Of a stretch of 64,000 bases of DNA, positions 19,500-27,545 are shown in pieces. How positions within the stretch are numbered: the stretch's first letter is position 1; every line of letters starts with the position of its first letter. Location of the stretch: contig CP051231.1 of assembly GCA_017792405.1 (NCBI GenBank), positions 1,404,011-1,468,010 on the forward strand, in the 5' to 3' direction. The stretch comes from Oceanicola sp. (GTDB taxonomy: Bacteria > Pseudomonadota > Alphaproteobacteria > Rhodobacterales > Rhodobacteraceae). Both the position numbers and the translations under genes were made by a program. The notes under the pieces were generated by a model, which was given only the letters and a program-made list of their open reading frames with translations, was not told where the DNA came from and made no database searches.

Positions 19500-20279
19500 T
19501 CAGCTGACAGCGCCTTCCACCAGCATGTCGTTGCCGTCATTGGTTTCGAGCTCAGTGTAGGTGCCGCGGATCGCGCTGAAGGCGGCGGCCTTGGTCTTGC
19601 TGCGGACCAGCACGGTGTGATCGTGGGTGAGCACCTCGACGATGGTTTCCTTGGCGTCCCAGAGCACCCACTTCAGGCGAGACACGTGCAGGCACCAGAT
19701 CTTGGTGTCGGAGCGGACGTAGATCGTATCGGGGTCGATCATCTTCTGTTCGCCGCCGTCGCCGACGACAAGACGGAAACCGCCGAGAATGCCGCCGCCG
19801 CCCCCGGCGCCGCCCGCACCACCTGCGCCGCCAGCACCACCCGCGCCGGCCCCGGCGCCTGCCGCGGCGGCCTGCGCCCCGATCAGCGCGGCGAGCGCCT
19901 TCAGCTTGCAGCAGAGGGCCTCTTCATACTGCTCGATCTCTTCGGGCGTCGCGGTTGCGGGGTCTGGCGGGTTATCCATCCGCTCGATCAGGTCGTTGAT
20001 CAGGCGGCCCGTTATGTCTCCGGCATCGGGCGCATCAGGGGGCGGGTTCTGGGCATCCTGCTTGGCCTTCTCGGCCGCGTCCTCCGCCGCCTCCTTCTCG
20101 CGCATGACTTCCGCCTCGATGGCATCGCGCACCGGGCCCTTGAGGCCTTCGAGCAGGTCTTCTCCGCCGGGGAACTCTTCGCCGCCGGTCAGTTCCTTGA
20201 AAAGGGCCATCTTTTTCTGAATCTTACCGATCTCGGCGGCGAGATCGGCAATGGCTTTGAAACCGTCATACGGGGTCAT
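19500..20279 (-). CDS. Unknown protein with a Gly/Ala-rich hinge
   Basis: Unrecognised 259-residue protein without a signal peptide. An acidic, helical N-terminal half (about residues 1-130, with EAEVMREKEAAEDAAEKAK, coiled-coil-like) leads through an Ala/Gly tract with GGA repeats (about 137-166) to a beta-rich C-terminal domain of about 90 residues (IDPDTIYVRSDTKIWCLHV, KWVLWDAKETIVEVLTHD). An adjacent Cys-Cys pair (CCKLKAL) is notable. The start ATG 20279 is strongly supported by AGGAGGA. An 8-bp hairpin upstream would bury that ribosome binding site, suggesting translational control. It lies downstream of purB on the same strand, about 80 bp away. Confidence 0.7.
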   Translation of the reverse strand: MTPYDGFKAIADLAAEIGKIQKKMALFKELTGGEEFPGGEDLLEGLKGPVRDAIEAEVMREKEAAEDAAEKAKQDAQNPPPDAPDAGDITGRLINDLIERMDNPPDPATATPEEIEQYEEALCCKLKALAALIGAQAAAAGAGAGAGGAGGAGGAGGAGGGGGILGGFRLVVGDGGEQKMIDPDTIYVRSDTKIWCLHVSRLKWVLWDAKETIVEVLTHDHTVLVRSKTKAAAFSAIRGTYTELETNDGNDMLVEGAVS

Positions 20280-20286
20280 GGTAAAA

Positions 20287-20311
20287 TCCTCCTGGTTGAA
20301 ATGCAGGAGGA
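20287..20311 (-). promoter_or_regulatory. Hairpin sequestering a ribosome binding site
   Basis: On the minus strand TCCTCCTG and CAGGAGGA are exact complements separated by 9 nt, and the second arm is the Shine-Dalgarno sequence of the gene starting at 20279. Folding would block initiation. A second dyad, ATACC-N8-GGTAT, lies at 20314-20331 next to it. Confidence 0.7.
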
Positions 20312-20359
20312 GTATACCATGAATCCGGTATGAATTGACGTTGGGTTAGGTTTTTGGCG

Positions 20360-21664
20360 TCAAGCCCCGAACACCCGCTTGAAGATCGTGTCGACGTGCT
20401 TGGTGTGGTAGCCCATGTCGAATTTCTCGTTGATCGCCTCGACCCCGAGGGCCTTGACCACATCTTCGTCGGCCAGCAGTTGCTCGCGGAAATCGACGCG
20501 GTCTTCCCAGACCTTCAGCGCATTGCGCTGGACCATGGCGTAGGCGTCTTCGCGGCTGACACCGGCCTGGGTGAGGGCGAGCAGGACGCGCTGGCTCATC
20601 ACGAGGCCGGGAAACTTGTTCATGTTGTCGAGCATGTTCTCGGGGAAGATCAGCATCTTGTCGACAACGCCGGTGAGGCGTTTGAGGGCGAAGTCCAGCG
20701 TGATGGTGGCGTCGGGGGCGATGCCGCGCTCGACGGAGCTGTGGGAGATGTCGCGCTCGTGCCAGAGGGCCACGTTTTCCATCGCGGGCATCACGGTCAT
20801 CCGGACGAGGCGGGCGAGGCCGGTGAGGTTTTCGGTGAGCACCGGGTTCTTCTTGTGGGGCATCGCCGACGAGCCCTTCTGGCCCATCGAGAAGAACTCG
20901 GCGCCTTCCAGCACCTCGGTGCGCTGCATGTGGCGGATCTCGATGGCGACGTTCTCGATGCTGCTGGCGATGACACCGAGTACGGCGAAGAACATGGCGT
21001 GGCGGTCGCGTGGGATCACCTGTGTGGAGATCGGCTCGGGCTTGAGGCCAAGCTGGGCGCAGACATGCTCTTCAACCGCCGGGTCGATGTTGGCGAAGGT
21101 TCCAACGGCGCCGGAGATGGCGCCGGTGGCGATTTCGTCGCGGGCGGCTTTGAGACGTGCCTTGTTGCGGTCCATCTCGGCGTAGAAGCGGGCGAAGGTG
21201 AGGCCCATGGTGGTGGGCTCGGCGTGGATGCCGTGGCTGCGGCCCACGCGGACGGTGTCCTTGTGCTCGATGGCGCGCTTTTTCAGCGCGGCAAGCAGGC
21301 CGTCCATATCCTCCAGCAGGATGTCGGCGGCGCGGGTCAGCTGGACGTTGAGGCAGGTGTCGAGCACATCGGACGAGGTCATCCCCTGGTGGACGAAGCG
21401 GGCCTCCTCGGAGCCGACGTGCTCGGCGAGGTGGGTGAGGAAGGCGATGACATCGTGCTTGGTGACGGCCTCGATCTCGTCGATGCGGGCCACGTCGAAC
21501 TCGACATCCTTGGCCTTCCAGACGGCCTCGGCATTTTCCTTGGGGATCACGCCGAGGTTGGCCATCGCGTCGCAGGCGTGGGCCTCGATCTCGTACCAGA
21601 TGCGGAACTTGGTGGCGGGCTCCCAGATGGCGGTCATTTCGGGGCGGGCGTAACGGGGGATCAT
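20360..21664 (-). CDS. purB: Adenylosuccinate lyase
   Basis: Fumarase-superfamily enzyme acting twice in purine synthesis (SAICAR to AICAR, adenylosuccinate to AMP). The 434-residue protein shows MIPRYARPEMTAIW at the N-terminus, the catalytic His regions GMTSSDVLDT and GRSHGIHAEPTTMG, and the superfamily signature GSSAMPHKKNPVLTEN containing the catalytic serine loop. Length is normal. It begins at ATG 21664, with AAAGG upstream. An unknown gene lies about 80 bp downstream on the same strand. Confidence 0.97.
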   Translation of the reverse strand: MIPRYARPEMTAIWEPATKFRIWYEIEAHACDAMANLGVIPKENAEAVWKAKDVEFDVARIDEIEAVTKHDVIAFLTHLAEHVGSEEARFVHQGMTSSDVLDTCLNVQLTRAADILLEDMDGLLAALKKRAIEHKDTVRVGRSHGIHAEPTTMGLTFARFYAEMDRNKARLKAARDEIATGAISGAVGTFANIDPAVEEHVCAQLGLKPEPISTQVIPRDRHAMFFAVLGVIASSIENVAIEIRHMQRTEVLEGAEFFSMGQKGSSAMPHKKNPVLTENLTGLARLVRMTVMPAMENVALWHERDISHSSVERGIAPDATITLDFALKRLTGVVDKMLIFPENMLDNMNKFPGLVMSQRVLLALTQAGVSREDAYAMVQRNALKVWEDRVDFREQLLADEDVVKALGVEAINEKFDMGYHTKHVDTIFKRVFGA

Positions 21665-21740
21665 GGGCAGCCTTTCGCGTCTGGAATGCGGTCGGGGGTC
21701 GGATACACTGGGGGGCAGGTGGCAACAAGAGGGTGCGGCG

Positions 21741-22136
21741 ATGAGGGGCTTGGCGGCATGGCTGGTGATGGCGGGGGCGGCGTGGGCGCAGCCGGTGCCG
21801 GGGTTCGAGGATGCGCCGGAGCCGCTGTTCTTCGAAGGGCTCTATGCGCTGGTCGGTGTCGACAGCGCGGGGCGGGCGCTGAATGCGCCGGTGCGGCTTG
21901 AGGTGGTGTTGCAGGGGCTGGAGTTGCGCGGCTGCGACCTTGGCGCCGGGCGGCTTGATTATGCCCGGATCGGGGAGGCGTTCGTGCTTGCGGGCCGGAT
22001 GGGCGGTGAGGCGCTGTGGTGCCGGTTCAGCGTGGACCCGGGAAACTACCCGCTGCTGAACTGCGCCAACCCGGATGGCTTGCGGCTGACGCTGTGGCCC
22101 GAGGGAGAGTTTGGCGCGCCGCTGGTTTGCGGCTGA
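21741..22136 (+). CDS. Small exported protein, unknown
   Basis: 131-residue product with a Sec signal peptide (MRGLAAWLVMAGAAWAQP) and a mature part of about 115 residues holding four cysteines (RGCDL, LWCRF, LNCANPDG, LVCG), which could form two disulfides in the periplasm. No family recognised. I chose ATG 21741 because the signal peptide begins there; the longer frame from 21663 has no export signal. It is divergent from purB. The next gene also encodes a small exported protein. Confidence 0.6.
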   Translation: MRGLAAWLVMAGAAWAQPVPGFEDAPEPLFFEGLYALVGVDSAGRALNAPVRLEVVLQGLELRGCDLGAGRLDYARIGEAFVLAGRMGGEALWCRFSVDPGNYPLLNCANPDGLRLTLWPEGEFGAPLVCG

Positions 22137-22265
22137 CGCATTTTGGCTGCGCGATGGGGCAATTTGGCGGCAATTGCCGGGGTCCGGGCATTCTGTTGCC
22201 TCAGAGTTGACACAGGAAGGTGAAACACTCCGGCGCAATCGAGGAGACAAACCGGAGCAATACCG

Positions 22266-22886
22266 ATGACACCTTTTGCCAGAATTGCCGCAGTGGCCGT
22301 GATGAGCCTTGTGATGCCCCAGCAGGTTGCGGCGCAGGTGCGGCTCGAAACCGCGGGGCGCATTGCGATTGACGCCGTAAAGGCGCTAGGGCCGAAGCAG
22401 AAAGCCGAACTCGCGTCATTTCGGCGGTCGTATGACTACTACGGGGCGCTCTACGTGAGCACGACGGGCGATGTGGCCTATGGGCATGCAGGCGCCAGCT
22501 CGATGGCGGCAGCGCAGACGATCGCCCGGATGGGCTGCGAGCGGAAGGCGCAGGCGCGCTGCGTGCCGCATGCCGTGATCGCGCCGCGGAGCGTGAACGA
22601 GGGGCCGAAGGGGCGTTTTGACAACTCCGGCACCTTGGCCAACGTCATGGTCGACCGCTTCAACAAGCTTCAGCGGGGCCGTTGGACGGCTTTCGCCGCG
22701 GCGCCCGAGGGCGCTTGGGGCGCGGCGACCAACCTGCCGCGCGGCTCTCAGGCGGAGGCGCGTGCTCTGGGTCAGTGCCGGAGTGCAGCTGCCAAGGCGC
22801 GGCGGAGCTATCCGGCGGCGATGGCAAGGGCAATGGACCGGCGCGGCCTGTTCCGCTGCCGGACGGCGCTGGTGCTGGAAAAGTAA
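22266..22886 (+). CDS. Exported protein with two DUF4189-like repeats (tentative)
   Basis: 206-residue protein with a signal peptide ending near VAAQ. Two segments share the pattern of a small beta unit with an Ala-rich helix and paired cysteines: residues about 57-103 (YYGALYVSTTGDVAYGHAG, ARMGC, ARC) and about 140-205 (FAAAPEGAWGAAT, GQC, FRC). This recalls DUF4189-type modules, but I hold it only as a resemblance. Start ATG 22266 is preceded by CCGGAGCAATACCG, a weak ribosome binding site. Function unknown. Confidence 0.6.
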   Translation: MTPFARIAAVAVMSLVMPQQVAAQVRLETAGRIAIDAVKALGPKQKAELASFRRSYDYYGALYVSTTGDVAYGHAGASSMAAAQTIARMGCERKAQARCVPHAVIAPRSVNEGPKGRFDNSGTLANVMVDRFNKLQRGRWTAFAAAPEGAWGAATNLPRGSQAEARALGQCRSAAAKARRSYPAAMARAMDRRGLFRCRTALVLEK

Positions 22887-22992
22887 AGTTCTCTCTCGCG
22901 CGGCTGAATTCGCTAATTGGGTCAGCTACGAGGCAAGAAGGGCAAAGGCGCGTTTCTGACCAAGCCCTTCTTGGTATCGCATGATAAGAGTT

Positions 22993-23478
22993 TTATCGTG
23001 GCATTGCTCTTTGCGCTTCGATGAAGGCGGCGGCGGGGACATTGAGGACCGCCGTGTCGTGGCGTCCGATCAGCTTGAGTTGCATACCGTTGCGCAGGCC
23101 CTGATTGAAAATCTCTGCGTCGAGCGTCACGTAGCCCCATTCAACGACATCGCAGCCGATGGCGGAGCAATAGTTCACCTTTGCCCCTTCATATTTGTAG
23201 GGGAGTTGCCGACCGTAGGAGTAGGCTTGGTAAAAGAACGCATTGTTTGAGAAACTCGCGTTGCGACGGACTTTCAAAAGGTACCCACGCTGTCCCGAGG
23301 CGGTACCTGCCATGGCTTGCACCCGTACAATCCGATGCACGTTCTTGGAAGCGACGAACTCTCGGGACACACCAGCCTGAACACCGGTGTGAACGTCTTG
23401 GAGAGTGGATGGCTCGGTGACGACGCAAGCTGACAGGCCTGCGACGAGTACTATGGCAGGCAAAAAAGAGAATTTCAT
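22993..23478 (-). CDS. Lipoprotein, unknown
   Basis: 161-residue protein with a lipoprotein signal peptide (MKFSFLPAIVLVAGLSAC; lipobox LSAC, lipidated cysteine at about residue 18). The mature part has two further cysteines close together (NYCSAIGCDVV), basic patches and aromatic residues (FFYQAYSYGRQLPYKYEG). No family recognised. ATG 23478 is chosen because the signal peptide starts there. A long inverted repeat spans the region just upstream. Confidence 0.65.
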   Translation of the reverse strand: MKFSFLPAIVLVAGLSACVVTEPSTLQDVHTGVQAGVSREFVASKNVHRIVRVQAMAGTASGQRGYLLKVRRNASFSNNAFFYQAYSYGRQLPYKYEGAKVNYCSAIGCDVVEWGYVTLDAEIFNQGLRNGMQLKLIGRHDTAVLNVPAAAFIEAQRAMPR

Positions 23479-23479
23479 T

Positions 23480-23548
23480 CGTTGTGACCTCAACTTGGGA
23501 TGCCCACCGAAAATCTGGGGTGAAAGCATCAGGTGTTTGGTCACAACG
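23480..23548. repeat. 10-bp inverted repeat upstream of the lipoprotein gene
   Basis: CGTTGTGACC at 23480-23489 and GGTCACAACG at 23539-23548 are exact reverse complements with 49 bp between. One arm abuts the start codon of the lipoprotein at 23478. Paired operator or long-range RNA structure. Confidence 0.5.
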
Positions 23549-23640
23549 TGTTGATTGTGTGTCTGTCGCACGCGTTATCGGCGCGGCCGCTTGGCTTGAG
23601 GGAGTGGATCGGCTGGACCTATCCCGCCCTGCGCGCGCGC

Positions 23641-24207
23641 TTAGCCCTTCTCGCCGCGCGAGAGTGCCACGACGCCGGTGCGGGCGATCTCGGTGAGACC
23701 GAGGGGGCGCATCAGGTCTGCGAAAGCGTCGATCTTCTCGGAGGGGCCGGTCATCTCGAAGATGAAGCTCTGAAGCGTGCTGTCGACCACATTGGCACGG
23801 AAGATATCGGCCAGCCGCAGCGCCTCGACGCGCTTTTCGCCCTCACCGGCCACCATGAAGAGAGCCAGTTCACGCTCGACGGCGGGGCCTTCGACGGTGA
23901 GATCGTGGACATCGTGGACCGGCACGAGGCGGCCGAGCTGGGCCTTGATCTGTTCGATGATCGAGGGCGTGCCGGTGGTGACGATGGTGATGCGCGAGCG
24001 GTGGCCCTCATGGTCCACCTCGGCCACGGTGAGGCTCTCGATGTTGTAGCCGCGCCCGGAGAACAGGCCGATGACACGTGCCAGCACGCCCGCTTCGTTC
24101 TCGACCAGCACCGCGAGGGTGTGGGTTTCGATCACTTCGGCGTTCGGGTCTTTGAGGTCGTAGGCCGAGTGCTTCGACAGGCCTTTTTTCAGTTTCAGCG
24201 CGGCCAT
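23641..24207 (-). CDS. ilvN: Acetolactate synthase small (regulatory) subunit
   Basis: ACT-domain subunit that activates the large subunit and confers valine feedback. The 188-residue protein begins after an N-terminal extension with THTLAVLVENEAGVLARVIGLFSGRGYNIESL, the classic ACT sequence with the Gly and Asn of the valine site. A second ACT-like half follows (ELALFMVAGEGEKRVEALRLADIFRANVVD). Length is on the long side, typical of alphaproteobacteria. It is separated from ilvI at 25615 by one gene on each strand, so it is not in a simple ilvIN operon. Confidence 0.96.
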   Translation of the reverse strand: MAALKLKKGLSKHSAYDLKDPNAEVIETHTLAVLVENEAGVLARVIGLFSGRGYNIESLTVAEVDHEGHRSRITIVTTGTPSIIEQIKAQLGRLVPVHDVHDLTVEGPAVERELALFMVAGEGEKRVEALRLADIFRANVVDSTLQSFIFEMTGPSEKIDAFADLMRPLGLTEIARTGVVALSRGEKG

Positions 24208-24311
24208 GTTTGGCTCCTCCTCGATCTGGGCGTGGTTTTGCGGCTGGGCCGCGGATTGTCAATGGCGGGTGTGGGGCGTAGCCTTGCGGGGTTGACGCTA
24301 GGGAATGTGCG

Positions 24312-25103
24312 ATGGACGGGCCGGAGCGGCCCTGCCCCTATTGTGGGGGTGAGGCGGCCGCACAGGGATTGGATGTGATCGGGCATTGCGGCGCGCCGCT
24401 CTGTGCGGTGGCCCGCAGCCGGGCGCTGGCGGAAGAGGCCGCGATGGAGCGGCGAAGGGACGCTGAGATGGCGCGGGATGCCGTGGCCGGTGCGGTGGCG
24501 CCGGTTTTGGAGCGGATCGAGGCCGAGGCGGGCGTGGCGCCCGTGCTCTGCGCCGTACCGCACAGGGTGCCGGTGCTGGTGCCTGCAGAGGTGAGCCGGT
24601 GGGCGGATTTTCTGGCCCATGTCGCGGCGCTCTGTGACGAGGCCTTCAGGGTTGACGAGGCCGAGATTGGCGCGGTCTACGACCGGGCGGCGCAGGAGCC
24701 TGAGGAGCCCGATGTGGTGGGGCCGGCCTGTGCCAGTTGCCGGGGGAGTTGCTGCATCCGGGGCTATAGCCAGATGGCCTTTGTTAAGCTGGGCACGATT
24801 CAGGGGTTTCGCCGGGCGGAGCCGGGCCTGACCCGAGAGGCGCTGCTGGCGCGTTATGAGGCCCACTTTCCCGAAGAGAGCAGCGAGGGCGGCTGCCTGT
24901 TTCAAGGGCCGATGGGGTGCAGCCTGCCGCGCAGTTACCGGGCGGGGCTGTGCAACACCTACCATTGCGAGTTGCTTGATGCGCTGATCGAGGAGACCGA
25001 GGGCGCCGAGGGGCCGGTGGTGGTGGCCGCCGCAGATGAGGCGGGGGTGCAGGTGGTGAGCGTCATGGCCCCGGATGGCCGCTGGGAAGAGGTGGAGCAC
25101 TAG
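24312..25103 (+). CDS. Cysteine-cluster protein with two Cys-rich zones
   Basis: Unrecognised 263-residue soluble protein. The N-terminus has a zinc-ribbon-like CPYCGGEAAAQ...GHCGAPLC. The C-terminal half has ACASCRGSCC, GGCLFQGPMGCSLP and GLCNTYHC, the spacing expected of the YkgJ-like zinc/iron chelatase cysteine-cluster family. It is transcribed opposite to the ilv genes and lies between ilvN and the unknown gene at 25105, ending 2 bp before that convergent gene. A metal-binding role is inferred. Start ATG 24312 has GGGAATGTGCG upstream, a poor ribosome binding site, so the start is less certain. Confidence 0.65.
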   Translation: MDGPERPCPYCGGEAAAQGLDVIGHCGAPLCAVARSRALAEEAAMERRRDAEMARDAVAGAVAPVLERIEAEAGVAPVLCAVPHRVPVLVPAEVSRWADFLAHVAALCDEAFRVDEAEIGAVYDRAAQEPEEPDVVGPACASCRGSCCIRGYSQMAFVKLGTIQGFRRAEPGLTREALLARYEAHFPEESSEGGCLFQGPMGCSLPRSYRAGLCNTYHCELLDALIEETEGAEGPVVVAAADEAGVQVVSVMAPDGRWEEVEH

Positions 25104-25104
25104 C

Positions 25105-25557
25105 TCAGAGCGCAAGGACACGGTCATACCCCTCGAAGAAGCCTTGGGTATCGGCCTGGAGCAGGCCCTTGTGCTGGCTGGCGACCCAATCCCAGAACGG
25201 GTCCAGATCGTCCATCACCTCGTCGGTCGTGCGGCCCTGCCAGAGCACCTGCGCGGCGAGGATGGCGGTGCAACCCGTGAGTACGCCGCGCACAAGGGCC
25301 ATGTCACCTTGGCCCTTGCCTGCATCCAGCGCCTCGATGAACTCGCCGGTCTCATCCGCAAAGAGCGGCTTGTCGGGCAGTGTGAGGTCGAGCGCGGCGC
25401 AGAGGGTCTCTCCGGCAAAAAGCTCAGCCTCGCGTGGGTCTGCCTCGGGCGCGAGGTGGCGTAGGCTGTGACGGGGCAGGGTTGATGGCAGCGCGGCCGC
25501 CAGATCGGCAAGGCCGGGCGCGGGGCTGGTGAAGAAGAAGCGCATGTAGTGCGACAT
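25105..25557 (-). CDS. Unknown acidic protein downstream of ilvI
   Basis: 150-residue protein without signal peptide or recognised motif. It starts MSHYMRFFFTSPAPG and is mostly helical and acidic. ATG 25545 (MRFFF) is an alternative start. It lies 57 bp downstream of ilvI on the same strand behind an 8-bp hairpin, so it may be co-transcribed with the acetolactate synthase gene. No function is offered. Confidence 0.6.
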   Translation of the reverse strand: MSHYMRFFFTSPAPGLADLAAALPSTLPRHSLRHLAPEADPREAELFAGETLCAALDLTLPDKPLFADETGEFIEALDAGKGQGDMALVRGVLTGCTAILAAQVLWQGRTTDEVMDDLDPFWDWVASQHKGLLQADTQGFFEGYDRVLAL

Positions 25558-25575
25558 GGGAAAGGCCCGGTGCAG

Positions 25576-25600
25576 GGCGCCCGCCGGGGGGACGGGCGCC
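25576..25600 (-). terminator. GC hairpin after ilvI
   Basis: GGCGCCCG-N9-CGGGCGCC lies between the ilvI stop and the next gene. There is no T-run, so it is either a weak terminator or an intercistronic stabiliser. Confidence 0.4.
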
Positions 25601-25614
25601 GCTGGGATGCGTGA

Positions 25615-27366
25615 TCAGACGAGGACCGCGCCGCCTTCCTTGATGGCGTCCGAGGTGGAGGCGCCGGAAAGCAGCATCTTGTTGTGCGGCTCGCCCGAGG
25701 GGATCATCGGCAGGCAATTCTCGTGCTTTTCGACGAGGCAGTCGAAGAGCACCGGACCGTCATACTCCAGCATCTCCATGATCCCGTCGTCGAGATCGGC
25801 GGGGTCGGAGATGCAGATGCCCTTGGCGCCGAAGGCTTCGGCCAGCTTCACGAAGTCGGGCAGGCTCTCGGACCACGAATGCGAGTAGCGCTCGCCGTGC
25901 AGCAGCTCCTGCCATTGGCGAACCATTCCCAGACGCTCGTTGTTCAGGATGAACTGCTTGACCGGCAGGCGATACTGCGTGGCCGTGCCCATCTCCTGCA
26001 TGTTCATCAGCCAGCTTGCCTCACCGGCCACGTTGATGACCAGCGCATCGGGGTGGGCGATTTGCACGCCGATGGAGGCGGGGAAGCCGTAGCCCATCGT
26101 GCCCAGCCCGCCGGAGGTCATCCAGCGGTTGGGGTCTTCGAAGCCGAGGAACTGGGCGGCCCACATCTGGTGCTGGCCGACCTCGGTGGTCACGTAGCGG
26201 TCGCGGCCCTTGGTGAGAGCTTCCAGTCGCTCCAGCGCGTATTGCGGCTTGATGGTTTTCTTGGACGGCTCGTAGGAGAGGCAGCGCACCGCTTTCCAGT
26301 CGGCGATCTGCTTCCACCACTTCTCGAGGCCCGCCTTGTTGGTCTTGCGGCCACGGCTCTTCCAGATGCGCAGGGCGTCTTCGAGCACATGGGCCACGTC
26401 ACCGACGATGGGCATATCGACATGGATCACCTTGTTGATCGAGCTTGGGTCGATGTCGATATGGGCCTTCTGGCTGTGCGGCGAGAAGTCCGACACGCGG
26501 CCTGTGATACGGTCGTCGAAGCGGGCGCCGATGTTGATCATCAGGTCGCAGCCGTGCATGGCGAGGTTGGCCTCGTAGAGACCATGCATGCCCAGCATCC
26601 CCAGCCAGCTCTTGCCGGAGGCGGGGTAAGCGCCGAGGCCCATCAGGGTGGAGGTGATGGGGAAGCCGGTTTCATCGACGAATTCGCGCAGCAGCTGCGA
26701 GGCCGCCGTGCCGGAGTTGATGACGCCGCCGCCGGTGTAGAAGATCGGGCGCTCGGCCTCTTCCATTGCCTCGACCAGCGCGGTGATCATCTCGGCGTCG
26801 CCCTTCACCTTGGGCGCGTAGTGCGACTGCATCTTGGCGGGCGGCGTGTAGGTGCCGGAGGCGAACTGCACGTCCTTGGGAATGTCGATCAGCACCGGGC
26901 CGGGGCGGCCCGAGGTGGCGACGTGGAAGGCCTCGTGAATGGTCTGGCCGAGATCGTCGGTGTCTTTCACCAGCCAGTTCATCTTGGTGCAGGGGCGGGT
27001 GATGCCGACAGTGTCGGCCTCCTGAAAGGCGTCGGAGCCGATGGCGAAAGTCGGCACCTGGCCGGTGAGGACGATCATCGGGATGCTGTCCATCAACGCA
27101 TCGGTGATGCCGGTCACTGCGTTGGTGGCGCCGGGGCCGGAGGTGACCAGAACAACGCCGGGCTTGCCGGTGGAGCGGGCGTAGCCCTCGGCGGCATGGG
27201 TCGCGCCCTGCTCATGGCGGACGAGGATGTGGCGAATGTCGTTCTGCTGGAAGATCTCATCGTAGATCGGAAGGACCGCGCCGCCGGGATAGCCAAACAC
27301 GACTTCCACACCCTGATCCTTCAGGGCCTGGACCACCATTTTTGCTCCGGTCATCTGACGTGCCAT
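25615..27366 (-). CDS. ilvI: Acetolactate synthase large (catalytic) subunit
   Basis: Thiamine-diphosphate enzyme joining pyruvate with pyruvate or 2-oxobutyrate in the first common step of valine, leucine and isoleucine synthesis. The 583-residue protein has the catalytic Glu region (FGYPGGAVLPIYDE), the HEQGATHAAEGYAR block, GPGATNAVTGI, QVPTFAIGSDAFQE, the FAD-binding central domain and the TPP motif region GEASWLMNMQE...NNERLGMVRQWQ. I chose ATG 27366 (MARQMTGAKM) because AGAGGA precedes it by 8-9 nt; an upstream in-frame ATG at 27393 lies close to the terminator. A leader peptide and terminator hairpin upstream indicate attenuation by branched-chain amino acids. Its partner ilvN lies further along. 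Confidence 0.97.
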   Translation of the reverse strand: MARQMTGAKMVVQALKDQGVEVVFGYPGGAVLPIYDEIFQQNDIRHILVRHEQGATHAAEGYARSTGKPGVVLVTSGPGATNAVTGITDALMDSIPMIVLTGQVPTFAIGSDAFQEADTVGITRPCTKMNWLVKDTDDLGQTIHEAFHVATSGRPGPVLIDIPKDVQFASGTYTPPAKMQSHYAPKVKGDAEMITALVEAMEEAERPIFYTGGGVINSGTAASQLLREFVDETGFPITSTLMGLGAYPASGKSWLGMLGMHGLYEANLAMHGCDLMINIGARFDDRITGRVSDFSPHSQKAHIDIDPSSINKVIHVDMPIVGDVAHVLEDALRIWKSRGRKTNKAGLEKWWKQIADWKAVRCLSYEPSKKTIKPQYALERLEALTKGRDRYVTTEVGQHQMWAAQFLGFEDPNRWMTSGGLGTMGYGFPASIGVQIAHPDALVINVAGEASWLMNMQEMGTATQYRLPVKQFILNNERLGMVRQWQELLHGERYSHSWSESLPDFVKLAEAFGAKGICISDPADLDDGIMEMLEYDGPVLFDCLVEKHENCLPMIPSGEPHNKMLLSGASTSDAIKEGGAVLV

Positions 27367-27406
27367 TTTTTCGATCCTCTCAACTGGCGTCATCTTCGAT
27401 TCGCAT

Positions 27407-27433
27407 AAAAAAACCCCCGATCTCGGTCGGGGG
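27407..27433 (-). terminator. Attenuator terminator of ilvI
   Basis: On the minus strand CCCCCGA-CCGAGA-TCGGGGG is followed directly by seven T residues, 41 nt before the ilvI start. With the leader peptide upstream this is best read as the terminator of a transcription attenuator. Confidence 0.88.
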
Positions 27434-27482
27434 CGCATGGGGGAAGTCATTGAGCTTTCCGGTGGTTACCGGCCCATGCGCC
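27432..27482 (-). promoter_or_regulatory. Alternative (antiterminator) hairpin of the ilvI leader
   Basis: GGCGCATGGG (27482 to 27473, within the leader-peptide end) pairs exactly with CCCATGCGCC (27441 to 27432). The 3' arm shares its last two bases with the C-run of the terminator, so the two stems compete. A smaller stem CCGGT-N4-ACCGG (27459-27472) is nested at the leader stop codon. Confidence 0.7.
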
Positions 27483-27513
27483 TTTCTCCTACGATGACAA
27501 GAAGGGTGTCCAC
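27466..27513 (-). CDS. ilvL: Leader peptide of the ilvI attenuator
   Basis: A 15-codon frame reads M(GTG)-D-T-L-L-V-I-V-G-E-R-R-M-G-R then TAA. Five consecutive codons specify branched-chain amino acids (Leu Leu Val Ile Val), exactly the end products of the pathway. AGGAG lies 10 nt upstream. A ribosome stalled on these codons would leave the 27473-27482 arm free to pair with 27432-27441 and hamper the terminator. A ribosome reaching the stop codon would cover that arm and let the terminator form. The arrangement matches known ilv attenuators of proteobacteria. GTG as start is inferred; no ATG is available in frame. Confidence 0.82.
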   Translation of the reverse strand: MDTLLVIVGERRMGR

Positions 27514-27545
27514 CTTGTCGGGTCTCCTGATGCTTTCGTGCGAAG

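Noticed and set aside
20354..21901. 515-codon plus-strand frame covering purB.
   Set aside because: Antisense to purB, which is complete; composition is artificial.
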